Shown here piece after piece: positions 16,184-23,351 of a DNA stretch of 32,069 nucleotides. A program made the translations under genes and the position numbers. The DNA lies in assembly GCA_016283745.1 (NCBI GenBank), contig JAEENM010000035.1, positions 1 through 32,069 of the forward strand, read 5' to 3'. How positions within the stretch are numbered: position 1 is the stretch's first letter; each line of letters opens with the position of its first letter. Source of the stretch: Bacteroidales bacterium (lineage in GTDB: Bacteria; Bacteroidota; Bacteroidia; Bacteroidales; P3). Below the pieces are notes generated by a model, which made no database searches, was not told where the DNA came from, and worked only from the letters and a program-made list of their open reading frames with translations.

Positions 16184-16211
16184 TTGGTCATTGGTCTGTG
16201 GTCTTGGGTTT
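16184..16211 (-). repeat. 7-base-period repeat before copy A start
   Basis: Units ttggtca, ttggtct, gtggtct, tgggttt lie 12 bases upstream of the copy A start codon, inside the copy B to copy A gap. Confidence 0.6.
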
Positions 16212-16257
16212 GAAAAAAACAGTTGAAATTATTGATAAATACTGAACTTGTAACAAA

Positions 16258-17046
16258 CTAATCCTTATACTGAAACACAATAGGCAAAGTAAACTCCGAC
16301 CTGACTCGTTTTCCACCTTGTTTTCTCGGCATCCATTTCGGCATCAGTTTAACCACACGCAGAGCTTCCTTGCCACATCCGCCTCCTATATCCCTTAAAA
16401 CTTTTGATTCAACTATAGACCCGTCTTTTTCCACCACAAATTGAACATATACTGTTCCTTGAATGTTGCTGTCTTTGGCAGCCTGTGGGTATTTTAGGTT
16501 TTTGGCAAGAAATTCGTACATAGCCTTATCACCACCGGGGAATATTGGAGTGTCTTCTATTCCTCCAACAGAGATAAAAACTTCGTCTTCATCCTCCAAC
16601 TTTGCGTCCGATGCAAGCTGCTTTGTCGTGTTTGAGATTGTGTCTGTCGTTTCAATTGAATCCAATTCAATTGCTTCACCTACAACGACAAAATCCATGT
16701 CAGGCGGGGGCGGCAACGGCAGTGTGTCGGCTTGCTCGATATTATCGGTGTCGGTGTTTGTCACTTCTCCAACTGTCTGAAACGGAGGAAAACCGCTATT
16801 CCCGCCGCAGGCTGAAAGTCCGAGGGCGAGGCCCGAAATGGTGGCAATCTTGCCGAGTTTCATCCGTTCGAAAAGCGTCTTTTCCAAATACTGCACCTCC
16901 CACTCGCAGCGCGGACAGGTGCCACGGCACTCACCTTCGTAGGTGCATTCGGGAATATCGAGCTTAATGTCGTTTTCCTCGGCAATCTTCCTGCGGATAC
17001 CCTTCAAATATCCGCAAATCTTCTTTCCTCGTGTTGTTTTGCTCAT
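16258..17046 (-). CDS. energy-transducer TonB-domain protein with N-terminal Cys4 motif, copy B
   Basis: A 262-residue tandem duplicate of the next gene, with the same order: basic N-terminus, C34/C40/C44/C47 knuckle, hydrophobic 66-79 ending LSAC, Pro-rich linker, TonB C-terminal domain (PIFPGGDKAMYEFLAKNLKYP, IQGTVYVQFVVEKDG, GCGKEALRVVKLMPKWMP). It is first in the pair and has its own consensus promoter at 17108-17138. About 33 bases of its 3' flank (16231-16263) are nearly repeated at the end of copy A (15352-15385), so the duplication included the 3' untranslated end. The receptor it serves is unknown; the only receptor-like gene here is at 1205-3736. Confidence 0.88.
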   Translation of the reverse strand: MSKTTRGKKICGYLKGIRRKIAEENDIKLDIPECTYEGECRGTCPRCEWEVQYLEKTLFERMKLGKIATISGLALGLSACGGNSGFPPFQTVGEVTNTDTDNIEQADTLPLPPPPDMDFVVVGEAIELDSIETTDTISNTTKQLASDAKLEDEDEVFISVGGIEDTPIFPGGDKAMYEFLAKNLKYPQAAKDSNIQGTVYVQFVVEKDGSIVESKVLRDIGGGCGKEALRVVKLMPKWMPRKQGGKRVRSEFTLPIVFQYKD

Positions 17047-17067
17047 GGTCTTAGGTCTTTGGTCTGT
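17047..17067 (-). repeat. short 7-base-period repeat abutting copy B start
   Basis: Units ggtctta, ggtcttt, ggtctgt lie directly next to the start codon, followed by an 8-base-period stretch (tctgaatg, tctgaaaa, tctgaaca; 17071-17094). Confidence 0.55.
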
Positions 17068-17107
17068 TTATCTGAATGTCTGAAAATCTGAACATCCATT
17101 CCATCTG

Positions 17108-17138
17108 CAAAGTTACACTTTTTTTATGATATTTCAAA
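17108..17138 (-). promoter_or_regulatory. promoter of the tandem TonB-domain genes
   Basis: On the minus strand: TTTG (17138-17135), a 19-base spacer and TAACTTTG (17115-17108). It gives a leader of about 55 bases before the copy B ATG. Confidence 0.8.
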
Positions 17139-17177
17139 ATCGGTTGAAAAATAATGAAGGTTGGACGGCAGAAAACG

Positions 17178-17206
17178 AAAAAAGCCGTCGTTTGTGGCGG
17201 CTTTTT
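17178..17206 (-). terminator. rho-independent terminator after tRNA-Val
   Basis: aaaaaagccgtcg / tggcggctttttt (17178-17190 with 17195-17206; G-T pairs in the stem), directly downstream of the tRNA on the minus strand. The T runs allow use in either direction. Confidence 0.75.
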
Positions 17207-17283
17207 GGTGATCTGTAACAGATTTGAACTGTTGACCTCTTGCCTGTCAAGCAAGCGCTCTAAACCAACTGAGCTAACAGATC
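17206..17283 (-). tRNA. tRNA-Val (anticodon GAC)
   Basis: On the minus strand a full cloverleaf folds: acceptor GATCTGT/ACAGATC, D stem GCTC/GAGC, anticodon stem CTTGC/GCAAG with loop TTGACAG (anticodon GAC, Val), T stem AACAG/CTGTT with loop TTCAAAT, discriminator A. The 3' CCA is encoded (17208-17206). A -7 box lies upstream and a hairpin terminator downstream. Confidence 0.95.
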
Positions 17284-17304
17284 GTAAGTTGTTTTTTGGT
17301 TTTG

Positions 17305-17312
17305 CAAAGATA
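17305..17312 (-). promoter_or_regulatory. -7 box for tRNA-Val
   Basis: TATCTTTG on the minus strand, about 22 bases before the mature tRNA 5' end. No clear -33 TTTG. Confidence 0.6.
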
Positions 17313-17414
17313 CGAACTTTTTTTGAATTGTACGAAAAAAAATCACATTGCCAATCTTTAATTCCCGCAAATCTCTATAAATCTGATTGTTGGTTCTCCT
17401 GTTCGCCCTTGCGC

Positions 17415-17511
17415 TATTCTGTCGCCCCTTCAGGGCTCATCGTTCATGGAACACATTTCTAAACAGGGGCTTACGTCCCTACCTGTATTCTGTCGCCCCT
17501 ACGGGGCTTTA
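17415..17511. repeat. GCCCC/GGGGC palindromic repeat pair
   Basis: A 15-base exact direct repeat, tattctgtcgcccct, at 17415-17429 and 17486-17500. Each copy is followed by a complementary G-rich arm (CAGGGC; CGGGGCTTTATGG). The second forms GCCCC-TAC-GGGGC. The same core, GCCCC-TAT-GGGGC, recurs at 30837-30849. No gene lies between the tRNA promoter and folK. Confidence 0.7.
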
Positions 17512-17540
17512 TGGAAAAAAGACACAATTTGACTATGTTG

Positions 17541-17582
17541 AACTAAAAGTTCCGAACTCCGAACTAAAACTTCCAAACTTTC
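17541..17582 (-). repeat. 7-base-period repeat overlapping the folK 3' end
   Basis: Six units on the plus strand (aactaaa, agttccg, aactccg, aactaaa, acttcca, aactttc). The folK stop codon (17564-17566) and its last six codons lie inside the array. Confidence 0.75.
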
Positions 17583-18055
17583 CCTTCATCTGGACATTCG
17601 TCGAGCAGTTGGCGGATGGTCTTTCCGAAAACGGGATGGACAAAATCGGGAAGGATTTCGCATAGTGGCACAAGCACGAAATTGCGCAGGTGCATGCGCG
17701 GGTGCGGCACCACGAGGTCGGGCTCGTCGATGACGCTGTTGCCGTAGAAAATAATGTCGATGTCCATGGTGCGGGAGCTGTAGCCGTTGCCCGAGCGTTT
17801 GCGGCCTAGCTGCTTCTCTATCTCCAACGCCAACTCCAGCACCCGATGGGGAGGAAGATTGGTCTTTGCTACAACCGCCTGATTTATAAAATCTTGCTCC
17901 GTTTCAAAGCCCCATGCCTCGCTGCCGTACAGTGCCGAACGCTTTTCTATCGGTCCTATCTGAAGCTCAATCTGCCGGCAGGCCTCTTGTAGCAATTCGG
18001 CCGTGTCGCCCACATTGCCGCCGAGCAGCAGTACGGTGTCTATAAATTTGTCCAT
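17564..18055 (-). CDS. folK: 2-amino-4-hydroxy-6-hydroxymethyldihydropteridine pyrophosphokinase
   Basis: A 163-residue HPPK, the normal length. It transfers pyrophosphate from ATP to 6-hydroxymethyl-7,8-dihydropterin in folate synthesis, in the cytoplasm. Motifs: LLLGGNVGD near the N-terminus, ALYGSEAWGF for pterin binding, SSRTMDIDIIFYG with the metal-binding aspartates, and PHPRMHLRNFVLVPL. It follows the ATPase gene by 35 bases and may be cotranscribed with it. The last residues (KVWKF) and the stop are encoded within a heptamer repeat, so the C-terminus may be repeat-derived. High confidence. Confidence 0.95.
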   Translation of the reverse strand: MDKFIDTVLLLGGNVGDTAELLQEACRQIELQIGPIEKRSALYGSEAWGFETEQDFINQAVVAKTNLPPHRVLELALEIEKQLGRKRSGNGYSSRTMDIDIIFYGNSVIDEPDLVVPHPRMHLRNFVLVPLCEILPDFVHPVFGKTIRQLLDECPDEGKVWKF

Positions 18056-18090
18056 TGGCTTCGAATTGTTAGTTCAGATTATTTTGTACT

Positions 18091-19269
18091 TTAATAAGTT
18101 AAACCGAACATCCACAAAGGAATGAAATTGTAATATGCGTATTCGGTGTCGTCTTTTACAACAAAAGCGTCTTTCACATCAGCAATCTGCTTCTTTTTTT
18201 TGTTTTTGCCACCGACTTCGAAAGTGTGTCCATCTACAATGAAATCGCTTACGGGTGAAGCGGAAATCCTGTGGTTTACCGCCATCTGGGAGAAAAAGAA
18301 AGTCTCTCGTAGTGTGCCTTTGTCGGGAACAGTGTCGCACAGTGCGTAACAAAGGTTTGTGTTGGCGAGATATACTTTTTCTATTTTAGTGAACTGGTCC
18401 ATAATGTCGTCGTCTTCGCGTAGCATTCGTAGCAATCCTGCCCGCTCGATATAGGTAAGCATGTCGGCCACCGTTGTGCGATTCATTTCAAGAGTGCGTC
18501 CCAAATTGGAGAAATTCGGTTTGAAAGGAGTGCTCTGAGCCACTACCGACATTAGTTTTTTCAGTTTGCGGGCTGTTGATACCGACAAGTTGGCATGGTG
18601 CGGGATGTCCACTTCCAAAGTTTGTGCCACAACATTGTCGAAGCGTTGCAGGTAGTCGGTTTTGTTGAAAAACGGATAATACCCTTTTCGTAGATATTCA
18701 TCGAACAGAGGCAACGGGTGTCCTATCTCTCTTGGCCACTCCACGTGTCCGCCGAGTATGGCTTCAAGCGATTGTGGCTGGATGTCGGTTTTCCGCGACA
18801 TGTTGAGATACTCCCTGAACGACAAACCTTCCAACGTGTATTTCAATGCTCTTCGGCTCAGGTCCACTTCTAGGCCATGGATGATGTCAATCATCGAGGA
18901 ACCCGAAGCTGTCACTTTCAGCCCTTTTCCGAACACATCGTAAATGGCCTTCAGTTCCCGCGACCATCCGTTATATTTATGGATTTCGTCTATGTACAAA
19001 TGCTGGCCGCCTCTTTTATAGAATTCGTAAGCGGTGTCGTATAGCGTGTGTGTGCTGAAATACGGACTGTCGGCCATTATATATAGCGAAGTGTCGCGTT
19101 CTTTGCGAAGCAAAATGTTTTGCAACATCATAGTCGTTTTTCCTACACCGCGTGCTCCAAGTATCAAAACCAAAGGGTCGTCCCAAGGAATACTGCCGTA
19201 TAAGTATCGCACAAATTTTGTGTCGGTGTTCGTAAGAAGCTCATTATAAGCCGTTTTAAGCGTTTCCAT
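18091..19269 (-). CDS. AAA-family ATPase with DUF4143 domain
   Basis: A 392-residue protein of the AAA_14/DUF4143 group, often called archaeal-type ATPases. Walker A is GARGVGKTT (38-46). Walker B is HLYIDEIHK (90-98). A sensor-like TASGSS follows at about 120, and a winged-helix-like region with DUF4143 fills about 230-392 (NLGRTLEMNRTTVADMLTYIERAGLL). The basic stretch GGKNKKKKQ near the end is in the nuclease-like part of such proteins. The cellular role of the family is unknown. These genes are patchily distributed and often exchanged. Its promoter region is rich in ACAATTTT-type repeats. Confidence 0.88.
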   Translation of the reverse strand: METLKTAYNELLTNTDTKFVRYLYGSIPWDDPLVLILGARGVGKTTMMLQNILLRKERDTSLYIMADSPYFSTHTLYDTAYEFYKRGGQHLYIDEIHKYNGWSRELKAIYDVFGKGLKVTASGSSMIDIIHGLEVDLSRRALKYTLEGLSFREYLNMSRKTDIQPQSLEAILGGHVEWPREIGHPLPLFDEYLRKGYYPFFNKTDYLQRFDNVVAQTLEVDIPHHANLSVSTARKLKKLMSVVAQSTPFKPNFSNLGRTLEMNRTTVADMLTYIERAGLLRMLREDDDIMDQFTKIEKVYLANTNLCYALCDTVPDKGTLRETFFFSQMAVNHRISASPVSDFIVDGHTFEVGGKNKKKKQIADVKDAFVVKDDTEYAYYNFIPLWMFGLTY

Positions 19270-19297
19270 GTGTTATTTTTGCTTTTATATTCGACTG

Positions 19298-19305
19298 CAA
19301 ATATA
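19298..19305 (-). promoter_or_regulatory. -7 box for the AAA ATPase gene
   Basis: TATATTTG on the minus strand, about 29 bases before the ATG. No TTTG at the expected -33 position; an inverted repeat lies there instead. Confidence 0.55.
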
Positions 19306-19327
19306 CGAAAATTGTTGATTTTATAGT

Positions 19328-19348
19328 ACAATTTTTACGAAAAATTGT
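19328..19348. promoter_or_regulatory. inverted repeat upstream of the AAA ATPase gene
   Basis: ACAATTTTT-acg-AAAAATTGT: perfect 9-base arms near the -33 region. Related words recur at 19370 (gacaattt) and 19400 (gtacaatttt). A possible operator for autoregulation (inference). Confidence 0.4.
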
Positions 19349-19442
19349 ATATTTTGTTCGACAATTTCTGGCAAATTTGTTAAAAAGTGACGGTTTGGAT
19401 GTACAATTTTGCTTAAAAAGTGTATAATGGACTAAACAAATT

Positions 19443-20144
19443 TTACATTTCTGTCCATTTTCCTCTCAGTGTTTCGTATTGGTTGGTCTTTTTCAGGATG
19501 TCGATAAACAGTAGCCGTGGTATGGGCATGGCTCCGAGCGAGGCAAGGTGCGGTGTCTCCTGTTGTGCGTCGATAAGCAGTATGCCGTGACTTTTGCAGA
19601 AGTCCACCAGCGCGGCGAAGGCCACTTTCGAGGCGTCGCTACGGGTGTGGAACATCGACTCGCCGAAAAACGCCGCCCCAAGCGAGAGTCCGTACAGTCC
19701 GCCCACGAGCGTGCCGTCGGCGAAAGTCTCGAACGAGTGCGCCAGCCCCAGCTCGTGCATCGCGCTGTATGCCTCGATGTAGTCGGGAGTAATCCAACTG
19801 CTGTAACGTCTTTTGTAACGCACTGCTGAACAGTTGGTTATCACCTCACGGAAACAGGTGTCGATACGTACTTCGAACTTGCCCGACTTGATGACGCGTT
19901 TCAGCGATTTGGAGCATTGGAACTGGCTGGGGAACAATACCATACGTGGGTCGGGTGAAAACCAGTGGTAGCTGCCGAATCGGTAATACCACGGGAAACA
20001 GCCTTGGCTGTAGCCGTCCACAAGACATTGGGGCGAGAGGTCGCCGCCACGTCCCACAAAGCCGTCAGGGTCGCCCGGCACGGGGTCGGCGAACTTGTAC
20101 ACCGACCCTTCTGCGGGCAGTATGAGTTCAGATTCCGAAGGCAT
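19443..20144 (-). CDS. aat: leucyl/phenylalanyl-tRNA--protein transferase
   Basis: A 233-residue Aat. It moves Leu or Phe from aminoacyl-tRNA to proteins with N-terminal Lys or Arg, marking them for ClpAP degradation (bacterial N-end rule). Diagnostic stretches: [34 protein letters not shown], and [19 protein letters not shown] with the following DASKVA. Family length is normal. The ATG at 20144 lies inside metK (17-base overlap), so translation is probably coupled to metK. Confidence 0.95.
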   Translation of the reverse strand: MPSESELILPAEGSVYKFADPVPGDPDGFVGRGGDLSPQCLVDGYSQGCFPWYYRFGSYHWFSPDPRMVLFPSQFQCSKSLKRVIKSGKFEVRIDTCFREVITNCSAVRYKRRYSSWITPDYIEAYSAMHELGLAHSFETFADGTLVGGLYGLSLGAAFFGESMFHTRSDASKVAFAALVDFCKSHGILLIDAQQETPHLASLGAMPIPRLLFIDILKKTNQYETLRGKWTEM

Positions 20145-21381
20145 CTTTTATCTTGTCCACGTAGTCGAGTTTCTCCCAAGTAAAGAACTCCACTTTGCGT
20201 TTTACCTCTTTGCCGTCTTCGATAAAAGTTACGGTCTTCATCCTCGGGTCGCGGCCGAAATGTCCGTATTTAGCTGTCTCGCCGAAAATGGGGTTGGTGA
20301 GGCCGAAACGTTTCACGATGCTGTAGGGGCGCATGTCGAAAATCTCTTTCACCTTTTCGGCAATCTCGCCGTCGGTCATTTTCACGTGTGAGGTGCCGTA
20401 GGTGTTCACGAAAAGTCCCACGGGTTCAGCAATTCCGATGGCGTAGGCCACCTGCACCAGCACTTCGTCGCACACGCCAGCGGCCACGAGGTTTTTGGCA
20501 ATGTGACGTGTGGCGTAGGCTGCGCTGCGGTCCACCTTGGAGGCATCCTTGCCGGAGAAGGCTCCGCCGCCGTGGGCACCGCGTCCGCCGTAGGTGTCAA
20601 CGATGATTTTACGTCCGGTAAGGCCGGTGTCGCCGTGAGGTCCGCCGATGACGAACTTGCCGGTGGGGTTCACAAACAGTTTGTAATCCTTTTTGGCAAA
20701 CAGTTTTTGATTCTCTTTGGAGAGACGTTTCAACACTCTGGGTATCAGAATGTTCTCCACATCCTTGCGGATGGTGGCGAGCATTTTCTTTTCTGTGCCG
20801 AAATCGTCGTGCTGGGTCGAGATGACGATGGTGTCGATGCGGATGGGACGGTTGTCGTCGCTGTATTCCACGGTAATCTGTGATTTGGAGTCGGGACGCA
20901 GGTAGGTCATCACCTTGCCCTCTTTGCGGATGTTGGCCAGCTCGAGCATGAAGATATGTGCCAGCGTGATGGGCAGCGGCATATATTCTTTCGTCTCCTT
21001 GCAGGCGTAGCCGAACATCATGCCTTGGTCGCCGGCGCCTTGGTTTTCGAGTTCTTTGCGGTCCACGCCTTGGTTGATGTCGGGCGACTGGCCGTGGATG
21101 GCCGACATAATGCCGCACGAGTTGGCCTCGAACATGTATTCGCCTTTGGTGTAGCCTATGTTGCGGATAACTTCGCGCACCGTTTCCTGAATATCGACGT
21201 AGCCTGACGTCTTAACCTCGCCCGCCACGACGCAAAGTCCGGTGGTTACAAGGGTTTCGCAGGCCACTCGCGAGTGCGGGTCCTGACGCAGAAATTCGTC
21301 GAGCAAAGCGTCCGAAATCTGGTCTGCAATTTTGTCGGGATGTCCTTCCGACACTGATTCTGATGTGAAGTAGTAAGCCAT
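20128..21381 (-). CDS. metK: S-adenosylmethionine synthetase
   Basis: A 417-residue MetK; it forms S-adenosylmethionine from methionine and ATP in the cytoplasm. Visible motifs: [19 protein letters not shown] at the N-terminus with the ATP-binding histidine, [12 protein letters not shown], and the P-loop-like [19 protein letters not shown]. It is longer than the roughly 384 residues of E. coli MetK, as in other Bacteroidetes. It is first gene of a metK-aat operon. A perfect consensus promoter lies about 160 bases upstream, leaving a long leader. Confidence 0.96.
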   Translation of the reverse strand: MAYYFTSESVSEGHPDKIADQISDALLDEFLRQDPHSRVACETLVTTGLCVVAGEVKTSGYVDIQETVREVIRNIGYTKGEYMFEANSCGIMSAIHGQSPDINQGVDRKELENQGAGDQGMMFGYACKETKEYMPLPITLAHIFMLELANIRKEGKVMTYLRPDSKSQITVEYSDDNRPIRIDTIVISTQHDDFGTEKKMLATIRKDVENILIPRVLKRLSKENQKLFAKKDYKLFVNPTGKFVIGGPHGDTGLTGRKIIVDTYGGRGAHGGGAFSGKDASKVDRSAAYATRHIAKNLVAAGVCDEVLVQVAYAIGIAEPVGLFVNTYGTSHVKMTDGEIAEKVKEIFDMRPYSIVKRFGLTNPIFGETAKYGHFGRDPRMKTVTFIEDGKEVKRKVEFFTWEKLDYVDKIKDAFGI

Positions 21382-21538
21382 TTTTTTTACTTTTAAAACA
21401 TTAATAAATAGAAAACCCCTCGGGGTCTCCGTGATTATTTAATGCAAAAGTTTTCGATTTTGGATTGTAGCGAAGAAGAATGTTTTAGCATTTTTTCTTG
21501 TGGTTGCAATCATTACAAATCTATCCACTTTGCGTTTG

Positions 21539-21569
21539 CAAAAATACTATTTTTTCGCCGGACGGCAAA
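21539..21569 (-). promoter_or_regulatory. metK promoter
   Basis: On the minus strand: TTTG (21569-21566), a 19-base spacer and TATTTTTG (21546-21539). Exact match to the Bacteroidetes consensus. Transcription would start near 21532, about 150 bases before the metK ATG. Confidence 0.8.
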
Positions 21570-21697
21570 ATTTTCCGTCAACTTTTTTTGCATCTTTTCG
21601 TAATGTTTTGACACATAATATCTGCCACCTTTGCAGTTTTAGGAAAAGACATTCCGCAAAGAGTTATGTTTTGAAGTTATGACAGAAAAATAGTCCC

Positions 21698-21742
21698 TTT
21701 TTGTCAGAAAAAAAAGACAGCCTGTTGTCTTATTGACAAAAA
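21698..21742. promoter_or_regulatory. nested inverted repeat at the -33 region of the 21807 gene
   Basis: Outer arms TTTTTGTCA (21698-21706) and TGACAAAAA (21734-21742). Inner arms AAGACA (21714-21719) and TGTCTT (21726-21731). It ends 5 bases before the -7 box, where an activator or repressor could bind (inference). Confidence 0.5.
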
Positions 21743-21747
21743 AAACG

Positions 21748-21755
21748 TAATTTTG
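21748..21755 (+). promoter_or_regulatory. -7 box for the 21807 gene
   Basis: TAATTTTG followed by CAG, 51 bases before the ATG. A TTG at 21733-21735 or 21725-21727 could act as -33; both fall within the nested inverted repeat. Confidence 0.6.
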
Positions 21756-21806
21756 CAGTTCTTTAATAATAAGTATTACGTAATTAAAAACGAAAAATCA
21801 ATTGAT

Positions 21807-23282
21807 ATGAAAAGATTGTTTGCGACACTTCTAACATTTTGTATAGCAGGGACTTTGTCGGCACAGATACAGTTTGTGCAGGGCGACAAGGGCAACAAAA
21901 AGGCCTACAATCCGCCCCTGATTCAGTTCCCGCTCAATATGCCCGCAGACCGTATTCTTGTAGTTGAGCCCCGTCTCGGTTCCTTCAGCGTAGGTCTGTC
22001 AAACACCAACGTGAAAGCCATAAAAGTGCGCTCCTGCGACATCAACTGGAAAGACGAGAAGTCTACGGAGATAGACGGGACAAAAAAATATTCTATACAA
22101 ACAAGTTTCTGCTCTGGCGACAAACTGCACCTTATTCTCGAACTGAACAACCGCGACTCGCTTGTGATAAGGCATATTGCGCTCGGCTTGCAAAATCTCG
22201 ATGTTGTAACCGACACTGCCATAGTGAGATACCAATACGGCTCCGACGAACACGGCTGGGTAGCGACGGCGCATTCGCCCGACGGCTCGAAACACGCACT
22301 GGTTTACTCCATTTGGGACGACTACAAAAACGTCTCCGCGGCCAAAGCCCATCTTTTCGATGACAATATGAACTGCCAGTGGCAGAAGGTCCTGGAGTTC
22401 GGCGATGTTAACAGAGTGATTGTCACCGACAAAGGCGAGGTTGTTACCGCCGCCATCGGCTATCTTCCCGACAAGGAAGAGGAGTCGATATTCCGTTTCA
22501 ATGTCGCCAACGCCGGCGGTGTGGCATACGGCACCCTCAACACGCAATACGACCTCAGCTCCTTGGCACTTTTGAACTATGTCGACGGCAAGGTGCTTAT
22601 TACAGCCCTCGACGGTGAAGGCCGCAAACGCAAATTCTCCGCTGTGCGCTCTTTCGTTTTCGACATACCTTTCGGAGTTCTGCAGTCGGAACAACGCCAC
22701 GTCTTCACCAAGGACGATGTGCGCTGTTTCGAGAACGAAGATGCCGACGACGATGTGGACACCACCACCGATTGCCTGCAGGCTCGTAGCTATTGCACCA
22801 CACCGCAGGGCGGGGCAGTGCTTTACAACCGCTCGTGGACTGTGGAGATTCGCGACTACCGTACCGGTTCTGTAACCACCACCACCCACTGCATGGGCAT
22901 GATACTGTTTCAGGTAGATATGAAGGGCAATTTTGTGGCCATCACACCCATCCGGCAGCACAACCAGTATACCAACTTTACAAAAGCGGGAACCGATGTG
23001 GTGCTGCACGGCAACAACCTGTACGTAATAACCAACGAATCGTCGGAAGAGACCGAAGAATACAGGCCTACAGTGCCTGCCAAACGCACCCTTGGCCTGT
23101 TGAAATCGAATACAGGACTTTCCATCTACTCCGTAACTCCTAACGGTCAGGTTGCCAAGCAGGTACTCGAAAGAGAAAAGAAAGCGCTTATTTACACACA
23201 TCTCTACAAGGGTGCCGAGGAGAAATATTATTTCCTTACCGGTCCCAAATTCCCGACCATCAGCTACATAACATTACCGTAA
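21807..23282 (+). CDS. secreted protein of unknown function (paralogue of 7761-9251)
   Basis: A 491-residue protein. The start is the ATG at 21807 (MKRLFATLLTFCIAGTLSA|Q, signal peptide); the upstream in-frame start is inside the promoter. It aligns over its full length with the 7761 protein: HSPDGSKHAL, VTDKGEVVTAAIGY, EESIFRFNVANAGG, LALLNYVDGKV, DDDVDTTTDCL, TPQGGAVLYNRSW, LFQVDMKGNF, NLYVITNESSEE. It is probably periplasmic or surface-exposed with a repetitive beta fold (inference). The function is unknown. It is transcribed alone from a promoter with an inverted repeat, unlike its paralogue, and ends in a strong terminator. Confidence 0.82.
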   Translation: MKRLFATLLTFCIAGTLSAQIQFVQGDKGNKKAYNPPLIQFPLNMPADRILVVEPRLGSFSVGLSNTNVKAIKVRSCDINWKDEKSTEIDGTKKYSIQTSFCSGDKLHLILELNNRDSLVIRHIALGLQNLDVVTDTAIVRYQYGSDEHGWVATAHSPDGSKHALVYSIWDDYKNVSAAKAHLFDDNMNCQWQKVLEFGDVNRVIVTDKGEVVTAAIGYLPDKEEESIFRFNVANAGGVAYGTLNTQYDLSSLALLNYVDGKVLITALDGEGRKRKFSAVRSFVFDIPFGVLQSEQRHVFTKDDVRCFENEDADDDVDTTTDCLQARSYCTTPQGGAVLYNRSWTVEIRDYRTGSVTTTTHCMGMILFQVDMKGNFVAITPIRQHNQYTNFTKAGTDVVLHGNNLYVITNESSEETEEYRPTVPAKRTLGLLKSNTGLSIYSVTPNGQVAKQVLEREKKALIYTHLYKGAEEKYYFLTGPKFPTISYITLP

Positions 23283-23300
23283 GGGTAGATGATAAAAATA

Positions 23301-23333
23301 AAAAAGTGCCGAAAAACTTCGGCACTTTTTTTG
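23301..23333. terminator. bidirectional rho-independent terminator
   Basis: A 13-bp stem aaaaagtgccgaa / ttcggcacttttt (23301-23313 with 23318-23330), loop AAAC, T run to 23332. It serves the convergent secreted-protein gene and the GH3 gene. Confidence 0.92.
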
Positions 23334-23351
23334 TTGAAATAACGTTTCTGT

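Larger units (their letters stand above)
21382..21806. other. divergent intergenic region between metK and the secreted paralogue
   Basis: 425 bases with no convincing gene. It holds the metK leader (about 21382-21532), the metK promoter (21539-21569), a nested inverted repeat (21698-21742) and the divergent promoter at 21748-21755. In the leader, a small hairpin (acccc-tc-ggggt, 21415-21426) is followed on the minus strand by TTTTC. Confidence 0.65.

Noticed and set aside
17387..17665. 92-codon plus-strand frame between tRNA-Val and folK
   Set aside because: It is a translation of the GCCCC/GGGGC repeat (VAPTGL-like) and runs into the antisense of folK.
21382..21532. SAM-I or SAM-II riboswitch upstream of metK
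   Set aside because: A GCTAAAA word is present, but the SAM-II stem pairings and the SAM-I core could not be found by eye. Kept only as an unclassified leader.
21500..21682. 60-codon plus-strand frame in the metK upstream region
   Set aside because: It lies across the well-supported metK promoter and has no domain or downstream partner.
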